Shown here: positions 30,601 through 36,871 of the stretch, piece by piece
Layout of the letters: every line of letters starts with the position of its first letter
How positions within the stretch are numbered: the first letter of the stretch is position 1
DNA from: Jannaschia pagri
GTDB taxonomy: Bacteria > Pseudomonadota > Alphaproteobacteria > Rhodobacterales > Rhodobacteraceae
DNA length: 64,000 nt
Assembly: GCF_019655435.1 (NCBI RefSeq)
Contig: NZ_BPFH01000004.1
Location: 248,001-312,000, forward strand
Direction of reading: 5' to 3'
Program-made: the position numbers and the translations under genes
Notes under the pieces: generated by a model
Seen by the model: only the letters and a program-made list of their open reading frames with translations
Databases searched by the model: none
What the model was told of the DNA's origin: nothing

Positions 30601-31184
30601 GGTGTGGAGGTATGGAGGACGACGTCGTCCGTGCCCACGGCCAAGTCGCCGGGTCCGAACTCATAGCTTGTGACGGCCCGGTGGGGGATGCGCACGCCCT
30701 TTGGCCGCCCTGTGGTGCCTGACGTGTAGAGTAGGAATGCGGCCGCGTCGGACGAGACCTCGCGATTGGCGCCGCGATCGTCGTTGCTATCGGCGGTCTC
30801 ATTGGTCTGGATGACGGTCAGGTTCGGGGCTTGGTCCCGGGCGGCCTCCGCCAAGTCTGGCGATGTCACGACGACATGAACGCCCGCGTCTTGCAGGATG
30901 AAGTCCGTCCGCTCCGCCGCAAAGTCGGGGTCCAGTGGCACCGCGGTTGCGCCCGTCGACAGAACGGCCAGCATGGCGACTACGGTGTCCGCCGACCGAC
31001 CGCCATAGACCGCAACGGCGTCGCCGGGTGCCACGCCCGCTTGTCTTAATGCAGCCGCCAGCGTGCCCGTCCGATGGTGAAGGGTCGCACGGGTGTATGT
31101 GGTATCCCCGTGTCGTAGGGCGACCGCCTCGGGCCGCGGAGCGGCCTGGGCCGCGATGGCCCCGTGGATTGTTCCACCGATCAT
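21693..31184 (-). CDS. Hybrid NRPS-PKS: A-T-KS-AT-T-aminotransferase-C-A-T
   Basis: The 3163-residue synthase has these domains, numbered from the ATG. A1 is about 12-500 (LLYTSGTTGRPKG, Asp198, TKNGKID). T1 has Ser543. KS is 595-1025 (Cys774, His910, His947 all present). AT is 1114-1420 (GHSVGE, Ser1212; HAFHS at 1308-1312 indicates malonyl-CoA). T2 has Ser1527. An Ala/Pro/Gln linker is followed by a class III aminotransferase, 1675-2125 (IIDEVVTGFR, PLP Lys1958). C is 2140-2560 (HHIVLDG at 2264). A2 is 2575-3050, with code D-I-L-Q-W-G-L-I-W-K, close to glycine. T3 has Ser3097, before a basic tail. No ketoreductase is present, so the beta-keto group should go straight to transamination. ATG 31184 follows GAGGG; a TTG at 31208 is the alternative. 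The layout matches iturin-type synthases. Confidence 0.93.
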   Translation of the reverse strand: MIGGTIHGAIAAQAAPRPEAVALRHGDTTYTRATLHHRTGTLAAALRQAGVAPGDAVAVYGGRSADTVVAMLAVLSTGATAVPLDPDFAAERTDFILQDAGVHVVVTSPDLAEAARDQAPNLTVIQTNETADSNDDRGANREVSSDAAAFLLYTSGTTGRPKGVRIPHRAVTSYEFGPGDLAVGTDDVVLHTSTPACDGMLPEVFGALIRGAQVAVVGANPVSVSVLRQAITDHNATVLPIYTGLLNLIIDVDPKALGPLRLILTGGESISPSRVEKLLDACPSVTVVNEFGPTETCIASLAHVVTRSDLAATSVPIGTPLANEWAIVLDTDNRPVPDGTQGILAIGGAGLALGYHNRPELTAAAFIPDPRSGEDGLVYRTGDLATRRADGVFLFHGREDRQCKIAGRRVELDGIEAAFRASDTLIEAVVEPSGAGAGTHLVAFVQRADPSQDVQAVERLLRAELRDIHPHVFPRRLIAVDAMPLTKNGKIDRAALRDRLEAPRLAQDRATSDVRGQIAAIWRDLLGQTPRDEDSFFDLGGTSLQLIEAHARMEASLDSPFDIALMFDVPRLGDLAARLSESPDQHPQDAPKPTDDTAIAIVGMAARLPGGITTLDGFWDVIVEGRGLVERFAPDALTDTFDAATRARPDYVPARAILRDVDQFDPAFFGMLPAEAARIDPQGRIFLEVCQQALDAAGLDPTRTSGRVGLFAGSSMSTYLLENLLTDDTERRAFTSGFQIDYTNLAGNVGDDIPSRTAQKLGLTGPALSVTTACSTGLVAVIQAVEALRAGRLHAALAGGVSITFPQRRGYLAQEGGMVSLDGTCRPFDADANGTVFGDGAGVVVLKRLSDALAEGDTIHAVIQGTGLGNDGGRGMSYTAPSVTGQAEAITEAHRDAGVTAHDIGYVECHGTATPLGDPVEIAGLKQAFGPFDTPCALGAVKGNTGHLDAAAGIIGLIKTALVLERGMIPPIAHHRRINPKIDLSGSGFTVPTAPQPWTGDDRRAGVSAFGVGGSNAHVVLGAAPDLPERQRPDAPVALPLSAKTPEALAAMASDLAEALDAAPDLDLQDVARTLQSGRRIWPHRAGVVARTPQTAATALRRMRGSTTAAKAPRLVALLPGQGAQYPGMAAALYAAQPHFADALDEGLSLLADDLSDTLRGLLLRPEGPFEDAARTLAQTRLAQPSLLLTEVALASLWQARGAEPDLFIGHSVGELAAAVLAGVMALPDALYFVTRRGALMQAQAPGGMTAVTARPEELLPLLDDTLDLAARNAPDQQVVAGPAAALDAFETRLSQAGLSYRRLRSSHAFHSQMMDAVVPDLLAVAQDMPLRAPDRPILSTVTGNILTEAQATDPAYWANQARACVDFHAALETLAQRDGPRALLEVGPGRTLTALAAQTLAPDSYVTAVPSLPDPAQADTAPEVLAQATLRLWAAGLDVDLSDGVSPDARKVPLPSYPFQRRRCWVDPPAAHDAPSPSVTDVPSAPMTQTAPTVLPQLLDTISDMSGMEVSTADAEVTFLELGLDSLFLGQLTQEIARTFKVQFGFRRLTTDLGTPRLLADFILSENPSASPAVAPEPAATVAPPAAVAPAVVPTAPAQIPAVSGDLGTVMQAQMATMQALFTQQLAALGAAPATAAAVPSAAAPAPVALPPDTQKVAPTPKPEGGGRRIKMISNAELTDDQRVFARDLAERYSAKFPSSKAYTDAHRPVLADPRTAAGFHADWKELAFPIVAKRAKGAYIHDLDGNDLVDLVNGFGQTAFGHSPDFVNAAVARQLELGYALGPQAERAGPLAEKFARAVGHERVSFCNTGTEAVIAAVRAARTATGREKVVLFDKSYHGQHDEVLVKPGAKAGALPSAPGIPRGALGNVVVLPFASAEALDYIRDNLDDLAAVLIEPVRSRYPATRPEQFVRDIKALTDDVHTALIIDEVVTGFRTDARGMQGVWGLQGDMAIYGKVVGGGLPIGVVAGAAAYMDALDGGSWQYGDDSRPEAMPTFVAGTFVRHPLVLAAVEATLDHMAEAGDRLWVETPKLLSQMAKRMRAALEVRGLPDVIEDYSSWLVVDLTEQDPRATLLYPLMRLAGVHVMDGFCWFLTTEHGQAEVDRVVEAFESALDTLLATGILAEVRRSDAPPLTPATRPIPLTPSQREIWMRHQLGGLSAVAFNESGTLYLEGDLDRAALETAVSQLIARRDALRLRFARDGSGFTVADGPQLTLPVEPGDTLDAALAEEAETPFDLTDAAPIRVRLFEMNDARHALVITAHHIVLDGWSFGLILDDLAALYGAARQGTPADLPEAPAFADHARRIAAPPADHRAFWKETFSDAPPLAELPTDRPRKMCADRPGATVVHEIPRQLVEDLKTFGARHGCTLFTAAFAAMQTLVHRLSGATDMTIGVPTAAQQSTAPMDLVGHCVNLLPIRSGADPMASASDHLTSVRDQVFAALDHDGLTFSQILEAAQVPRRLDRLPLTEIEFNLEEPADLTWPGLAADFEANGKAAVTFDLFFNLVSTDAGLRIEAHYATDLFDAETVRTWARSYEALIVAMAQTPDAAISGLPLTASFETNDEAPMDDGDLAPMMGRLAEVCAAQPHKTAIETCEGAQTYADLWARSGAVAARLQAQGIQGRVAVSLPRGGDLIPTLLGVLRAGCAFVPLDPKQPDGRLIKILDDAKPSAVITDQPGRFSRRVVITPDAIDPATPAPTTVTASHPAYVIYTSGSTGQPKGVEIPHGALTNLLTSMIETPGLAAEDRLLAVTTAMFDISILEMFGPLLAGATVVVAPSDEVIDGFQLADRVNRGDITVMQATPTLWSILLTAGLTPPLHFRAWTGGEPLPSDLARDLLATGATVWNLYGPTETTIWSAVKHVTGSGPITIGGPIARTTLHILDDNGRACPTGVVGELNIGGAGLAIGYAGQPEKTAAAFREMPLDGDMRRLYATGDLARLTPTGEVEVLGRRDAQVKLRGFRIDLGEIETALRAQPGVARAAVALQTGANGDAKLVGYVVGDLNGPALAQALARDLPDYMIPTAWMALDALPQTANGKLDRRALPAPEATPRAVETGNPPATETERRLTALWSEVLNRDISDVTATLIDLGADSLTVFRLAARMLAEGLELEARDLFEHPSVRALAAHHDARAASGTAPSKPKLSAFRGGARRGGQGGGA

Positions 31185-31435
31185 ACAACGCCCTCGGTCC
31201 GCATCCAAGCGGCACGGCCACCACGGTCGGTGCAGGGGGGCAGGGGCAAAACGAACGGCATAATTGCTTATATCCTAACATAGTCGTGCCGGTACTGGAC
31301 GCGTAGGCGGCGACCAAACGGCACACGTTTGCGTAGGGTAGCCATTAAATCGGGCCAGAATTGGCCACGTCGGGGCCTTTAGCGTCAACGATCTATCAAA
31401 AAACGGATGAATGGTCACCGGGAGGGGACATTCGG
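31185..31435 (-). promoter_or_regulatory. AT-richer leader between methyltransferase and NRPS-PKS, probable promoter region
   Basis: This 251-bp gap separates two genes on the same strand and includes a terminator-like hairpin near the methyltransferase stop. A locally AT-rich stretch at about 31261-31290 (reading TATGTTAGGATATAAGC on the minus strand) is the most promoter-like part. No clear -35/-10 pair and no lux-box-like palindrome were identified. The NRPS-PKS gene is therefore probably transcribed on its own. Confidence 0.35.
31398..31433 (-). terminator. Probable intrinsic terminator after the methyltransferase gene
   Basis: On the minus strand GAATGTC (31427-31433) pairs with GACCATTC (31409-31416), allowing one bulge. 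A T-run follows (six A residues at 31398-31403 on the plus strand). It begins 3 bp after the methyltransferase stop. Confidence 0.45.
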
Positions 31436-32227
31436 TCACGCGCCCATGCGCGGTCTGAGGACAAAGCCCCAGCTTTCACTCTCACCGTGCTGTGGGTGCG
31501 TCGGGATCCGGTGGCCCAAGTCGTAGATTTGCCAGCGATCCACGACCTCATACCCCAGCGCTGAGAGTTCAGCGCGCCAGTCGTCCCAACTGCGGATCTG
31601 GTATGGCGTCTGAACGGGGCCCAGACGTTCTAACGTGAACAGAGCCGGACCGTGGCGCAGCGCCACCTTGTTGAGCAAGATCGCGGCGGGGCGCTCGGGC
31701 AGGGCGTCCACAAGCTCCGTCAGGGAAATGTCCAGGTATTGCAGCAGACCGGAAGCCAACAGGATGTCGGTCTCAGGCAAAGCGGTCAGATCATCCACAA
31801 AGCGCAGGTCGCTGGGCAGGGTGCCGGCGATTTGGGACTTCTGGGCTGCGCCGATGATGGCTGGTGTGTCGTAGACGGTCCATTGTGCGCGGTTAAGGTC
31901 GATCAAATCGGAAAAGGCGATGTATTTCGTACCCATATGGCCGCCCGCGTCCAGAACGCGGGACCCGTTTGGCAGCAGCCGATCCAACCAATGGAGGAGG
32001 GGATAGTCCCAGACCTCCCGCTGGCACATCTCGGGGAAAGACACCTCAGCCGCGGCTGGGTCATTGTACCCGCGACCGCCGCTTGGGGGGATTGCCGCAA
32101 GGGCCGCCGTGCGGTTGCTATAGGCGCCTGAAAAGCGCGGCGCGCGGCCCAGTCGAACGCTCAAACGTGCGCCCATGGCCCGCGCGACATCGCGCAGCCG
32201 CCGCAGGGTCCGCCGAAGCCCGCCCAT
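31436..32227 (-). CDS. Class I SAM-dependent methyltransferase (TIGR04325-like)
   Basis: The 263-residue protein has the SAM-binding motif SRVLDAGGHMGTKYIAF, then QWTVYDTPAII and DILLASGLLQYLDISL, the pattern of methyltransferases found in surface-polysaccharide loci. ATG 32227 was chosen because it lies 4 bp after the flippase stop with GAGAAG upstream. The target could be a sugar of the repeat unit or the NRPS-PKS product. Its transcription with the flippase gene favours the polysaccharide, but the point is open. Confidence 0.72.
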   Translation of the reverse strand: MGGLRRTLRRLRDVARAMGARLSVRLGRAPRFSGAYSNRTAALAAIPPSGGRGYNDPAAAEVSFPEMCQREVWDYPLLHWLDRLLPNGSRVLDAGGHMGTKYIAFSDLIDLNRAQWTVYDTPAIIGAAQKSQIAGTLPSDLRFVDDLTALPETDILLASGLLQYLDISLTELVDALPERPAAILLNKVALRHGPALFTLERLGPVQTPYQIRSWDDWRAELSALGYEVVDRWQIYDLGHRIPTHPQHGESESWGFVLRPRMGA

Positions 32228-32231
32228 CTTC

Positions 32232-33713
32232 TCAGGCCTCCGCCGTGGGCGCGCGCCCGCGGCCCGTAAGCCGCGTCCATAGCTCGGGCGCGAAGACGGC
32301 CAGCGCAGCGGCATAGGCGATCATCGCAACCATGCCTTCAAGAATGGCGGCGACGAGCGAGGGAAGCCCACCAAAGGTGCCCAGACCCATATCCGCCAGC
32401 AGGAGCGCCGCGACCCCAATTGTGAGGGGGCCAATGACGCGCCGTAGATCCGATATGATCTCGCTCGCCCCCACATCGGCAAACCGGCGGAACAACCACA
32501 CCGTCACGCCCAGAAGGACTGCTGCTGCGACGATCTGTGCCCATGCGACCGCATATAGGCCGAAGGGAACAGCCGCCAGCGTGGCGATCACGGTAACGGC
32601 GAGGGTCGCCAACGACAGCTTTGGCAACTGCTTGGATTGGTCCAACATGGATAGCAGCGGCTCAATGGCGATGCCAAAGCTGCCGAGCAACCGCGCCACA
32701 GCCAGCAGCAGCACCAGGGGCACGGCGGGCAGCCATTCCGACTTCAAGAGCGTTTCGATAAGCGCATCGCTTGCAACCATCAGCCAGACAAAAACGGGTA
32801 CGCTAATCGCAACCAACAGGGTCAGAAACAGCCGCAACTGGGCGCGCAGCCGGTCGTTGTCCGGCGCTTCGGTGTCGGCGTCGCGCGCCTGTTTAAACAG
32901 CGCCCAACCTAGCATTTGGGCCGGAACGGCGATGACTTCGGTCACGGCCCCCACAAGCCGCTCGGCCACGCGGTAGTATCCGACCTCCTCCGGGCCAAGG
33001 GCGCCGCCAACGATAAAGGTGGCCACATAGAGGCGGATGTTCGAGAGCATGCGACTGAAAAAGAAGTGCTGCGAGAAGACCCAAAGATCGGCGAGCATCT
33101 TCCCTTCGAAGCCGAAGCCAGGCGCGGTGCGGGTCACCACAAAGCTGATCGTCAGATGTGTGATCTGATAAGCCAGCCGTCCGAACACAATGGACAAGAT
33201 CCCCCAACCCGCAAGCAACGTCGACAGGGATACGGCGAGCCCGGCCAACTCGCCCAAGATCTCGCAAACGGCCGAGGATCTCAGGGATTTCTGCCAGATC
33301 ATCATGCCCTTTTGTGCCGAGGACACCGTGGCCAAGACGATCCAGAGACTAAACAGCTGGACGAGAACAACGATCTCCGTGTCCAACCCCCAGATTGAGA
33401 TGCCGGAGGACGCCACGAGGCCGATCAAGCCGAAGAGCACACCACAGATGATCGAGAGCGTGAGCACGCGGCGGGGCACCTGAACATCCCCGGCCCAGCA
33501 CATGATATAAGGGGCCCATCCGCCTTCGGACGCCCGAAACAACAGGATCGCGCAGGCCGAGACCAGTGCGTAGATGCCGAAATCCGCCGGACCCAGGATG
33601 CGAGCGGCTACGACAAAGACGGCGAACTGACAGAACTGAGCGATGATGCGCTCCGCTGCGGTCAGTGCCCCGGCGCCGACCAGTTTCTGGGCTTTTTGAT
33701 CTGTCTCAGACAC
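32232..33713 (-). CDS. Oligosaccharide flippase family protein (Wzx-like)
   Basis: The 493-residue protein has 12-14 predicted membrane segments. Its N-terminus resembles MOP-superfamily polysaccharide transporters (ALTAAERIIAQFCQFAVFVVAARILGPADFGIYAL), including the ARxLGPADFGxYxL signature. It would flip an undecaprenyl-diphosphate-linked repeat unit to the periplasm for the Wzy-like polymerase at 13352. It is the first gene of the minus-strand set and is divergent from the ExoY gene. Confidence 0.85.
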   Translation of the reverse strand: MSETDQKAQKLVGAGALTAAERIIAQFCQFAVFVVAARILGPADFGIYALVSACAILLFRASEGGWAPYIMCWAGDVQVPRRVLTLSIICGVLFGLIGLVASSGISIWGLDTEIVVLVQLFSLWIVLATVSSAQKGMMIWQKSLRSSAVCEILGELAGLAVSLSTLLAGWGILSIVFGRLAYQITHLTISFVVTRTAPGFGFEGKMLADLWVFSQHFFFSRMLSNIRLYVATFIVGGALGPEEVGYYRVAERLVGAVTEVIAVPAQMLGWALFKQARDADTEAPDNDRLRAQLRLFLTLLVAISVPVFVWLMVASDALIETLLKSEWLPAVPLVLLLAVARLLGSFGIAIEPLLSMLDQSKQLPKLSLATLAVTVIATLAAVPFGLYAVAWAQIVAAAVLLGVTVWLFRRFADVGASEIISDLRRVIGPLTIGVAALLLADMGLGTFGGLPSLVAAILEGMVAMIAYAAALAVFAPELWTRLTGRGRAPTAEA

Positions 33714-34004
33714 CTGGCCGTCCGTCCGTAGGGATCCGACCGGCGGTCAGATTCGGGAAGTTCCCGCAGACCCTAGTTCATCCAGTCACCTGACTTGAAC
33801 ACATTTCGTCGGCGGCTGCCTGCCGAAATAAGTGGCTAACCGTCAGAACGGTTGTCAAAAAAATTATCAACGCACTGGTTCGGTTCGCGAAACACATCGT
33901 GGCTAAAATGTTCTGTGATTTTGACGAGATTTTGTCCTAAAGGTGACCCGGGTGGAATGAATGTGTTCTAATTTGGGGAGGGAGCGTACCGCTCCCTGGT
34001 TACT
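33714..34004. promoter_or_regulatory. AT-rich divergent promoter region between flippase and sugar transferase genes
   Basis: This 291-bp stretch is clearly lower in GC than its surroundings and must hold the promoters of both divergent transcripts. It contains a small inverted repeat, AACCGT (33838-33843) and ACGGTT (33848-33853), next to an A-rich run. Confident -35/-10 assignments were not possible. The end nearest exoY carries a separate hairpin, listed on its own. Confidence 0.5.
33980..33996 (+). promoter_or_regulatory. Leader hairpin holding the purine-rich sequence upstream of the sugar transferase start
   Basis: GGGAGCG (33980-33986) and CGCTCCC (33990-33996) form a perfect 7-bp stem with a TAC loop, ending 8 bases before the ATG at 34005. 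The only strong Shine-Dalgarno-like bases (GGGGAGGG, 33976-33983) lie in and next to its left arm. No other ribosome-binding site is evident. Confidence 0.5.
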
Positions 34005-34706
34005 ATGCCGATTACAGTTTCTGCTAAGTCTGCCGACCTGCGTCGGTTCAAAACCCGCGCGGCTCTTCCCTCGCTGACACGCCAGAAGGAGCGCTTGGCT
34101 GATTTCGCCAAGGTGTTCCTGGACCGCGCGACCGTGGGGCTCGGTCTTCTTGCTATCGCCCCGCTCCTCCTCGTCATAGCGGCTGTCATCTTGATCCTGG
34201 ACGGGCGGCCCATCTTCTTTGGACATGAGCGTGTCGGGCGCGAAGGCAAGTCTTTTAAGTGCTGGAAATTCAGAACCATGGTTCGGAACGCGGAGGAAAG
34301 GCTGCAGTTTGTACTGGAGAACGACCCAAAGGCGCGGGCGGAGTGGGAGGAGACCCAGAAGCTGAAAAACGACCCCCGCATCTTGCCGTTTGGCCGTGTG
34401 CTTCGCGACCTCTCCATCGATGAACTGCCGCAGCTCTGGAACGTCCTCCGCGGGGATATGTCCCTGGTCGGTCCGCGTCCTGTGACCCGTGGCGAGTTGG
34501 CAAAGTATGGACCCGACAGAACGTCGTATTTGGCGGTTCGTCCTGGCCTGACCGGAGAGTGGCAAGTGAGCGGTCGTAGTTCCGTCTCCTTCGAAGAGCG
34601 TGTCGCGATGGATGTCGAATATGTGGCAAAACGAAGCCTTGTGCGCGACCTGACCATCTTGCTCCGCACCCCAGCGGTCGTAGTCAAGAAAACGGGCGCG
34701 TGCTAG
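34005..34706 (+). CDS. exoY: Undecaprenyl-phosphate sugar-1-phosphate transferase (ExoY-type)
   Basis: The 233-residue protein has one N-terminal membrane segment (TVGLGLLAIAPLLLVIAAVILIL) and the bacterial sugar transferase domain: GRPIFFGHERVGREGKSFKCWKFRTM, LRDLSIDELPQLWNVLRGDMSLVGPRP and VRPGLTGEWQVSGRS. It starts repeat-unit synthesis by moving a sugar-1-phosphate to undecaprenyl phosphate. Its short length and sequence fit ExoY rather than the five-helix WbaP type. It is the first gene of the plus-strand operon that continues with two glycosyltransferases and an acyltransferase. Confidence 0.9.
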   Translation: MPITVSAKSADLRRFKTRAALPSLTRQKERLADFAKVFLDRATVGLGLLAIAPLLLVIAAVILILDGRPIFFGHERVGREGKSFKCWKFRTMVRNAEERLQFVLENDPKARAEWEETQKLKNDPRILPFGRVLRDLSIDELPQLWNVLRGDMSLVGPRPVTRGELAKYGPDRTSYLAVRPGLTGEWQVSGRSSVSFEERVAMDVEYVAKRSLVRDLTILLRTPAVVVKKTGAC

Positions 34707-34748
34707 GAAACCCCGACCTTACGAGACACGGGTCGAAGGGATTTTGGA

Positions 34749-35624
34749 GTGGCCACGCCGGTAGTTATCGCGATCGCCTCCGCAAACCGCGGCGGTATCC
34801 TTGACCAAACACTTTCTGTCCTTCGCGATATGGAGGACCAACCGGATGGCATCTGCGTCTGTCTTCCAGACAGCAGCGTAGGAACCGGAGACACGCCAGA
34901 TTTCGGGGCGGATGTTAGGGTTCTCACGTCACCTATGGGGCTCTGTGCCCAACGAAACACTGTGATTGCGGCGCTGCCGCAGGACGCAATCGTCTTATTT
35001 CTGGACGATGACTTCTTGCTTGGTGATGGCTCCGTCTCAGCGGTGCGCAAATTGTTTGACGACCGCCCGGATGTTGCTGTGGCCACGGGGCGTGTGCTGG
35101 CCGATGGGATCGGCGGGCCAGGACTGACCCACGACGAAGGGCTGTCGATTCTAAATCAAGCGCCCCCGGCGGCGGGTGTCATGACCGACACCTACAATGC
35201 TTACGGATGTAACATGGCCATTCGCGTGGCCACGGCCAGCGAGAATGACCTCTGGTTTGACACGGACCTGCCGTTCTACGGCTGGTTGGAAGACGTGGAC
35301 ATGTCTCGGAAACTGGCCGCCCACGGGGCCGTGGTGAAGATCGACGGGCTTTACGGTGTTCATCTGGGCACCAAGAAGGGGCGGTCGCGCGGTGTGCCCC
35401 TTGGATATTCACAGATCGCGAACCCCCTCTACCTGGTCAAACGGGGAACCATGTCGCGGCGGAAGGCGTATCGCTTGATGGGTCGCAACATTCTGGCGAA
35501 TGTCGCACGCACCCCTCGGCCCGAAGCCTGGATTGATCGTTTTGGCAGGTTGCGGGGGAACATTCTGGCTTTTGTCGATCTGCTGCGCGGGCGCATGTCC
35601 CCCACGCGGATCCGCGATCTATGA
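34749..35624 (+). CDS. Family 2 glycosyltransferase
   Basis: The 291-residue protein has the GT-A fold: TPVVIAIASANRGGILDQTLSVL at the start, the metal-binding acidic run IVLFLDDDF, and GWLEDVDMSRKLAAHGA, the catalytic-base region. The start is GTG at 34749, preceded by GAAGGGA. It overlaps the next gene by 4 bp (ATGA). It adds a sugar to the growing repeat unit; donor and acceptor are unknown. Confidence 0.85.
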   Translation: MATPVVIAIASANRGGILDQTLSVLRDMEDQPDGICVCLPDSSVGTGDTPDFGADVRVLTSPMGLCAQRNTVIAALPQDAIVLFLDDDFLLGDGSVSAVRKLFDDRPDVAVATGRVLADGIGGPGLTHDEGLSILNQAPPAAGVMTDTYNAYGCNMAIRVATASENDLWFDTDLPFYGWLEDVDMSRKLAAHGAVVKIDGLYGVHLGTKKGRSRGVPLGYSQIANPLYLVKRGTMSRRKAYRLMGRNILANVARTPRPEAWIDRFGRLRGNILAFVDLLRGRMSPTRIRDL

Positions 35625-36871
35625 CGGTTATGCCCGTGCCCAAGGCCCCTCACGTGGTAATTGTGAATGACGCCAGTGTTGCCCGGGGCGGTGCGACGGG
35701 TCTGGCGCTCCTCAGCGCGCGGCTGTTGGCGCAGCGCGGGTGCCGGGTGACCTTCGTAGCGGGCGACGCAGGGGATGACGGCGCGCTCGCCAAGGCGCGG
35801 GTCGAATTGATCGCCCTGGGCGGACAGCCCCTGTTGTCCAGGGGGAAGGCGGCCGCCTTGCGAGAGGGCGTCTATGACCGCGCCGCGAAGGACCGGCTGG
35901 GCGACTTCCTTCGGCGGATCGACAGTCCCGAAACGGTCTATCATTTGCACGGGTGGGCCCAGATCCTGTCCCCTTCGGTGTTCGATGCCCTGGCGCCGGT
36001 GGCCGCAAAAACCTTTGTCCACGCCCATGATTTCTTTTTGGCCTGTCCGAACGGGGCATATTTTCATTACCCCAAGGCGCAGCTTTGCGACCGGACGCCC
36101 CTGTCGCTCAGCTGTGTAGCGACCAACTGCGATCGACGGTCATACGGACAAAAGCTGTGGCGCGTCGCACGGCAGCGCCAGGTGCGTCGGGGCCTGTCAT
36201 CCGCTGCGCCCTGGGCGGGCATCCTCCAAATCCATCCTGGGTTGTCTGATCGGCTTGCTGCGGGTGGGGTCGATCCGGCCTCCATCGTGACGGTCCGAAA
36301 CCCGGTCGAACGGATCATAGCGGAACGCATTCGCGCCGAAGACAATCGAACCCTTGCCTACGTGGGCCGGACCGAGCCGGGGAAGGGCGTGGCCCTATTG
36401 TGCCAAGCGGCAAAGCAGGCAGGCGTTCGATTGAAGGTTATTGGGTCCGTGGACAAGCGCCCGGACCTCGTATCCGCCCACCCGGAGGTGACCTTTACCG
36501 GCTGGACCCAGCGCGGGAGCTTGGGGGACGCGCTCTCCGATTGCCGCGCCATCGCCATGCCGTCGCGCTTCCCGGAGCCGTTTGGCCTTGTGGCCGCCGA
36601 GGCGTCGCTCGCTGGCCTGCCGGTCGGGATTTCGCGCCATGCGCTTTTGTCGGACGATGTTGTGTCCGCCAAGTTGGGCATGGCCATAGACGTGTCGTCC
36701 GTTGAAACGTTGGCCGCCGATTTGCGCAGGTTGATGGCGTTGCCCGATGATGAGATCGCCTCCATGAGCAAGGCGGGCTTTGATGGCGCAGTGTCTGTCG
36801 CGCAAACGCCCGAGGCGTGGATCGACCAACTCATGGCGCTGTATGATCGCGCGCGGGTGGCAGCGCAGTGA
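35621..36871 (+). CDS. Family 4 glycosyltransferase
   Basis: The 416-residue protein has a GT-B fold. It starts HVVIVNDASVARGGATGLALLSA and carries YVGRTEPGKGVALLCQAAKQAGVRLKVIG plus the EX7E motif in PSRFPEPFGLVAAEASLAGLPVGIS. Cysteines and histidines around residues 140-170 (HDFFLACPNG, CVATNCDRR) match a subgroup with an extra loop. It is coupled by ATGA to the gene before and by GTGA to the acyltransferase after it. Confidence 0.85.
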   Translation: MTVMPVPKAPHVVIVNDASVARGGATGLALLSARLLAQRGCRVTFVAGDAGDDGALAKARVELIALGGQPLLSRGKAAALREGVYDRAAKDRLGDFLRRIDSPETVYHLHGWAQILSPSVFDALAPVAAKTFVHAHDFFLACPNGAYFHYPKAQLCDRTPLSLSCVATNCDRRSYGQKLWRVARQRQVRRGLSSAAPWAGILQIHPGLSDRLAAGGVDPASIVTVRNPVERIIAERIRAEDNRTLAYVGRTEPGKGVALLCQAAKQAGVRLKVIGSVDKRPDLVSAHPEVTFTGWTQRGSLGDALSDCRAIAMPSRFPEPFGLVAAEASLAGLPVGISRHALLSDDVVSAKLGMAIDVSSVETLAADLRRLMALPDDEIASMSKAGFDGAVSVAQTPEAWIDQLMALYDRARVAAQ

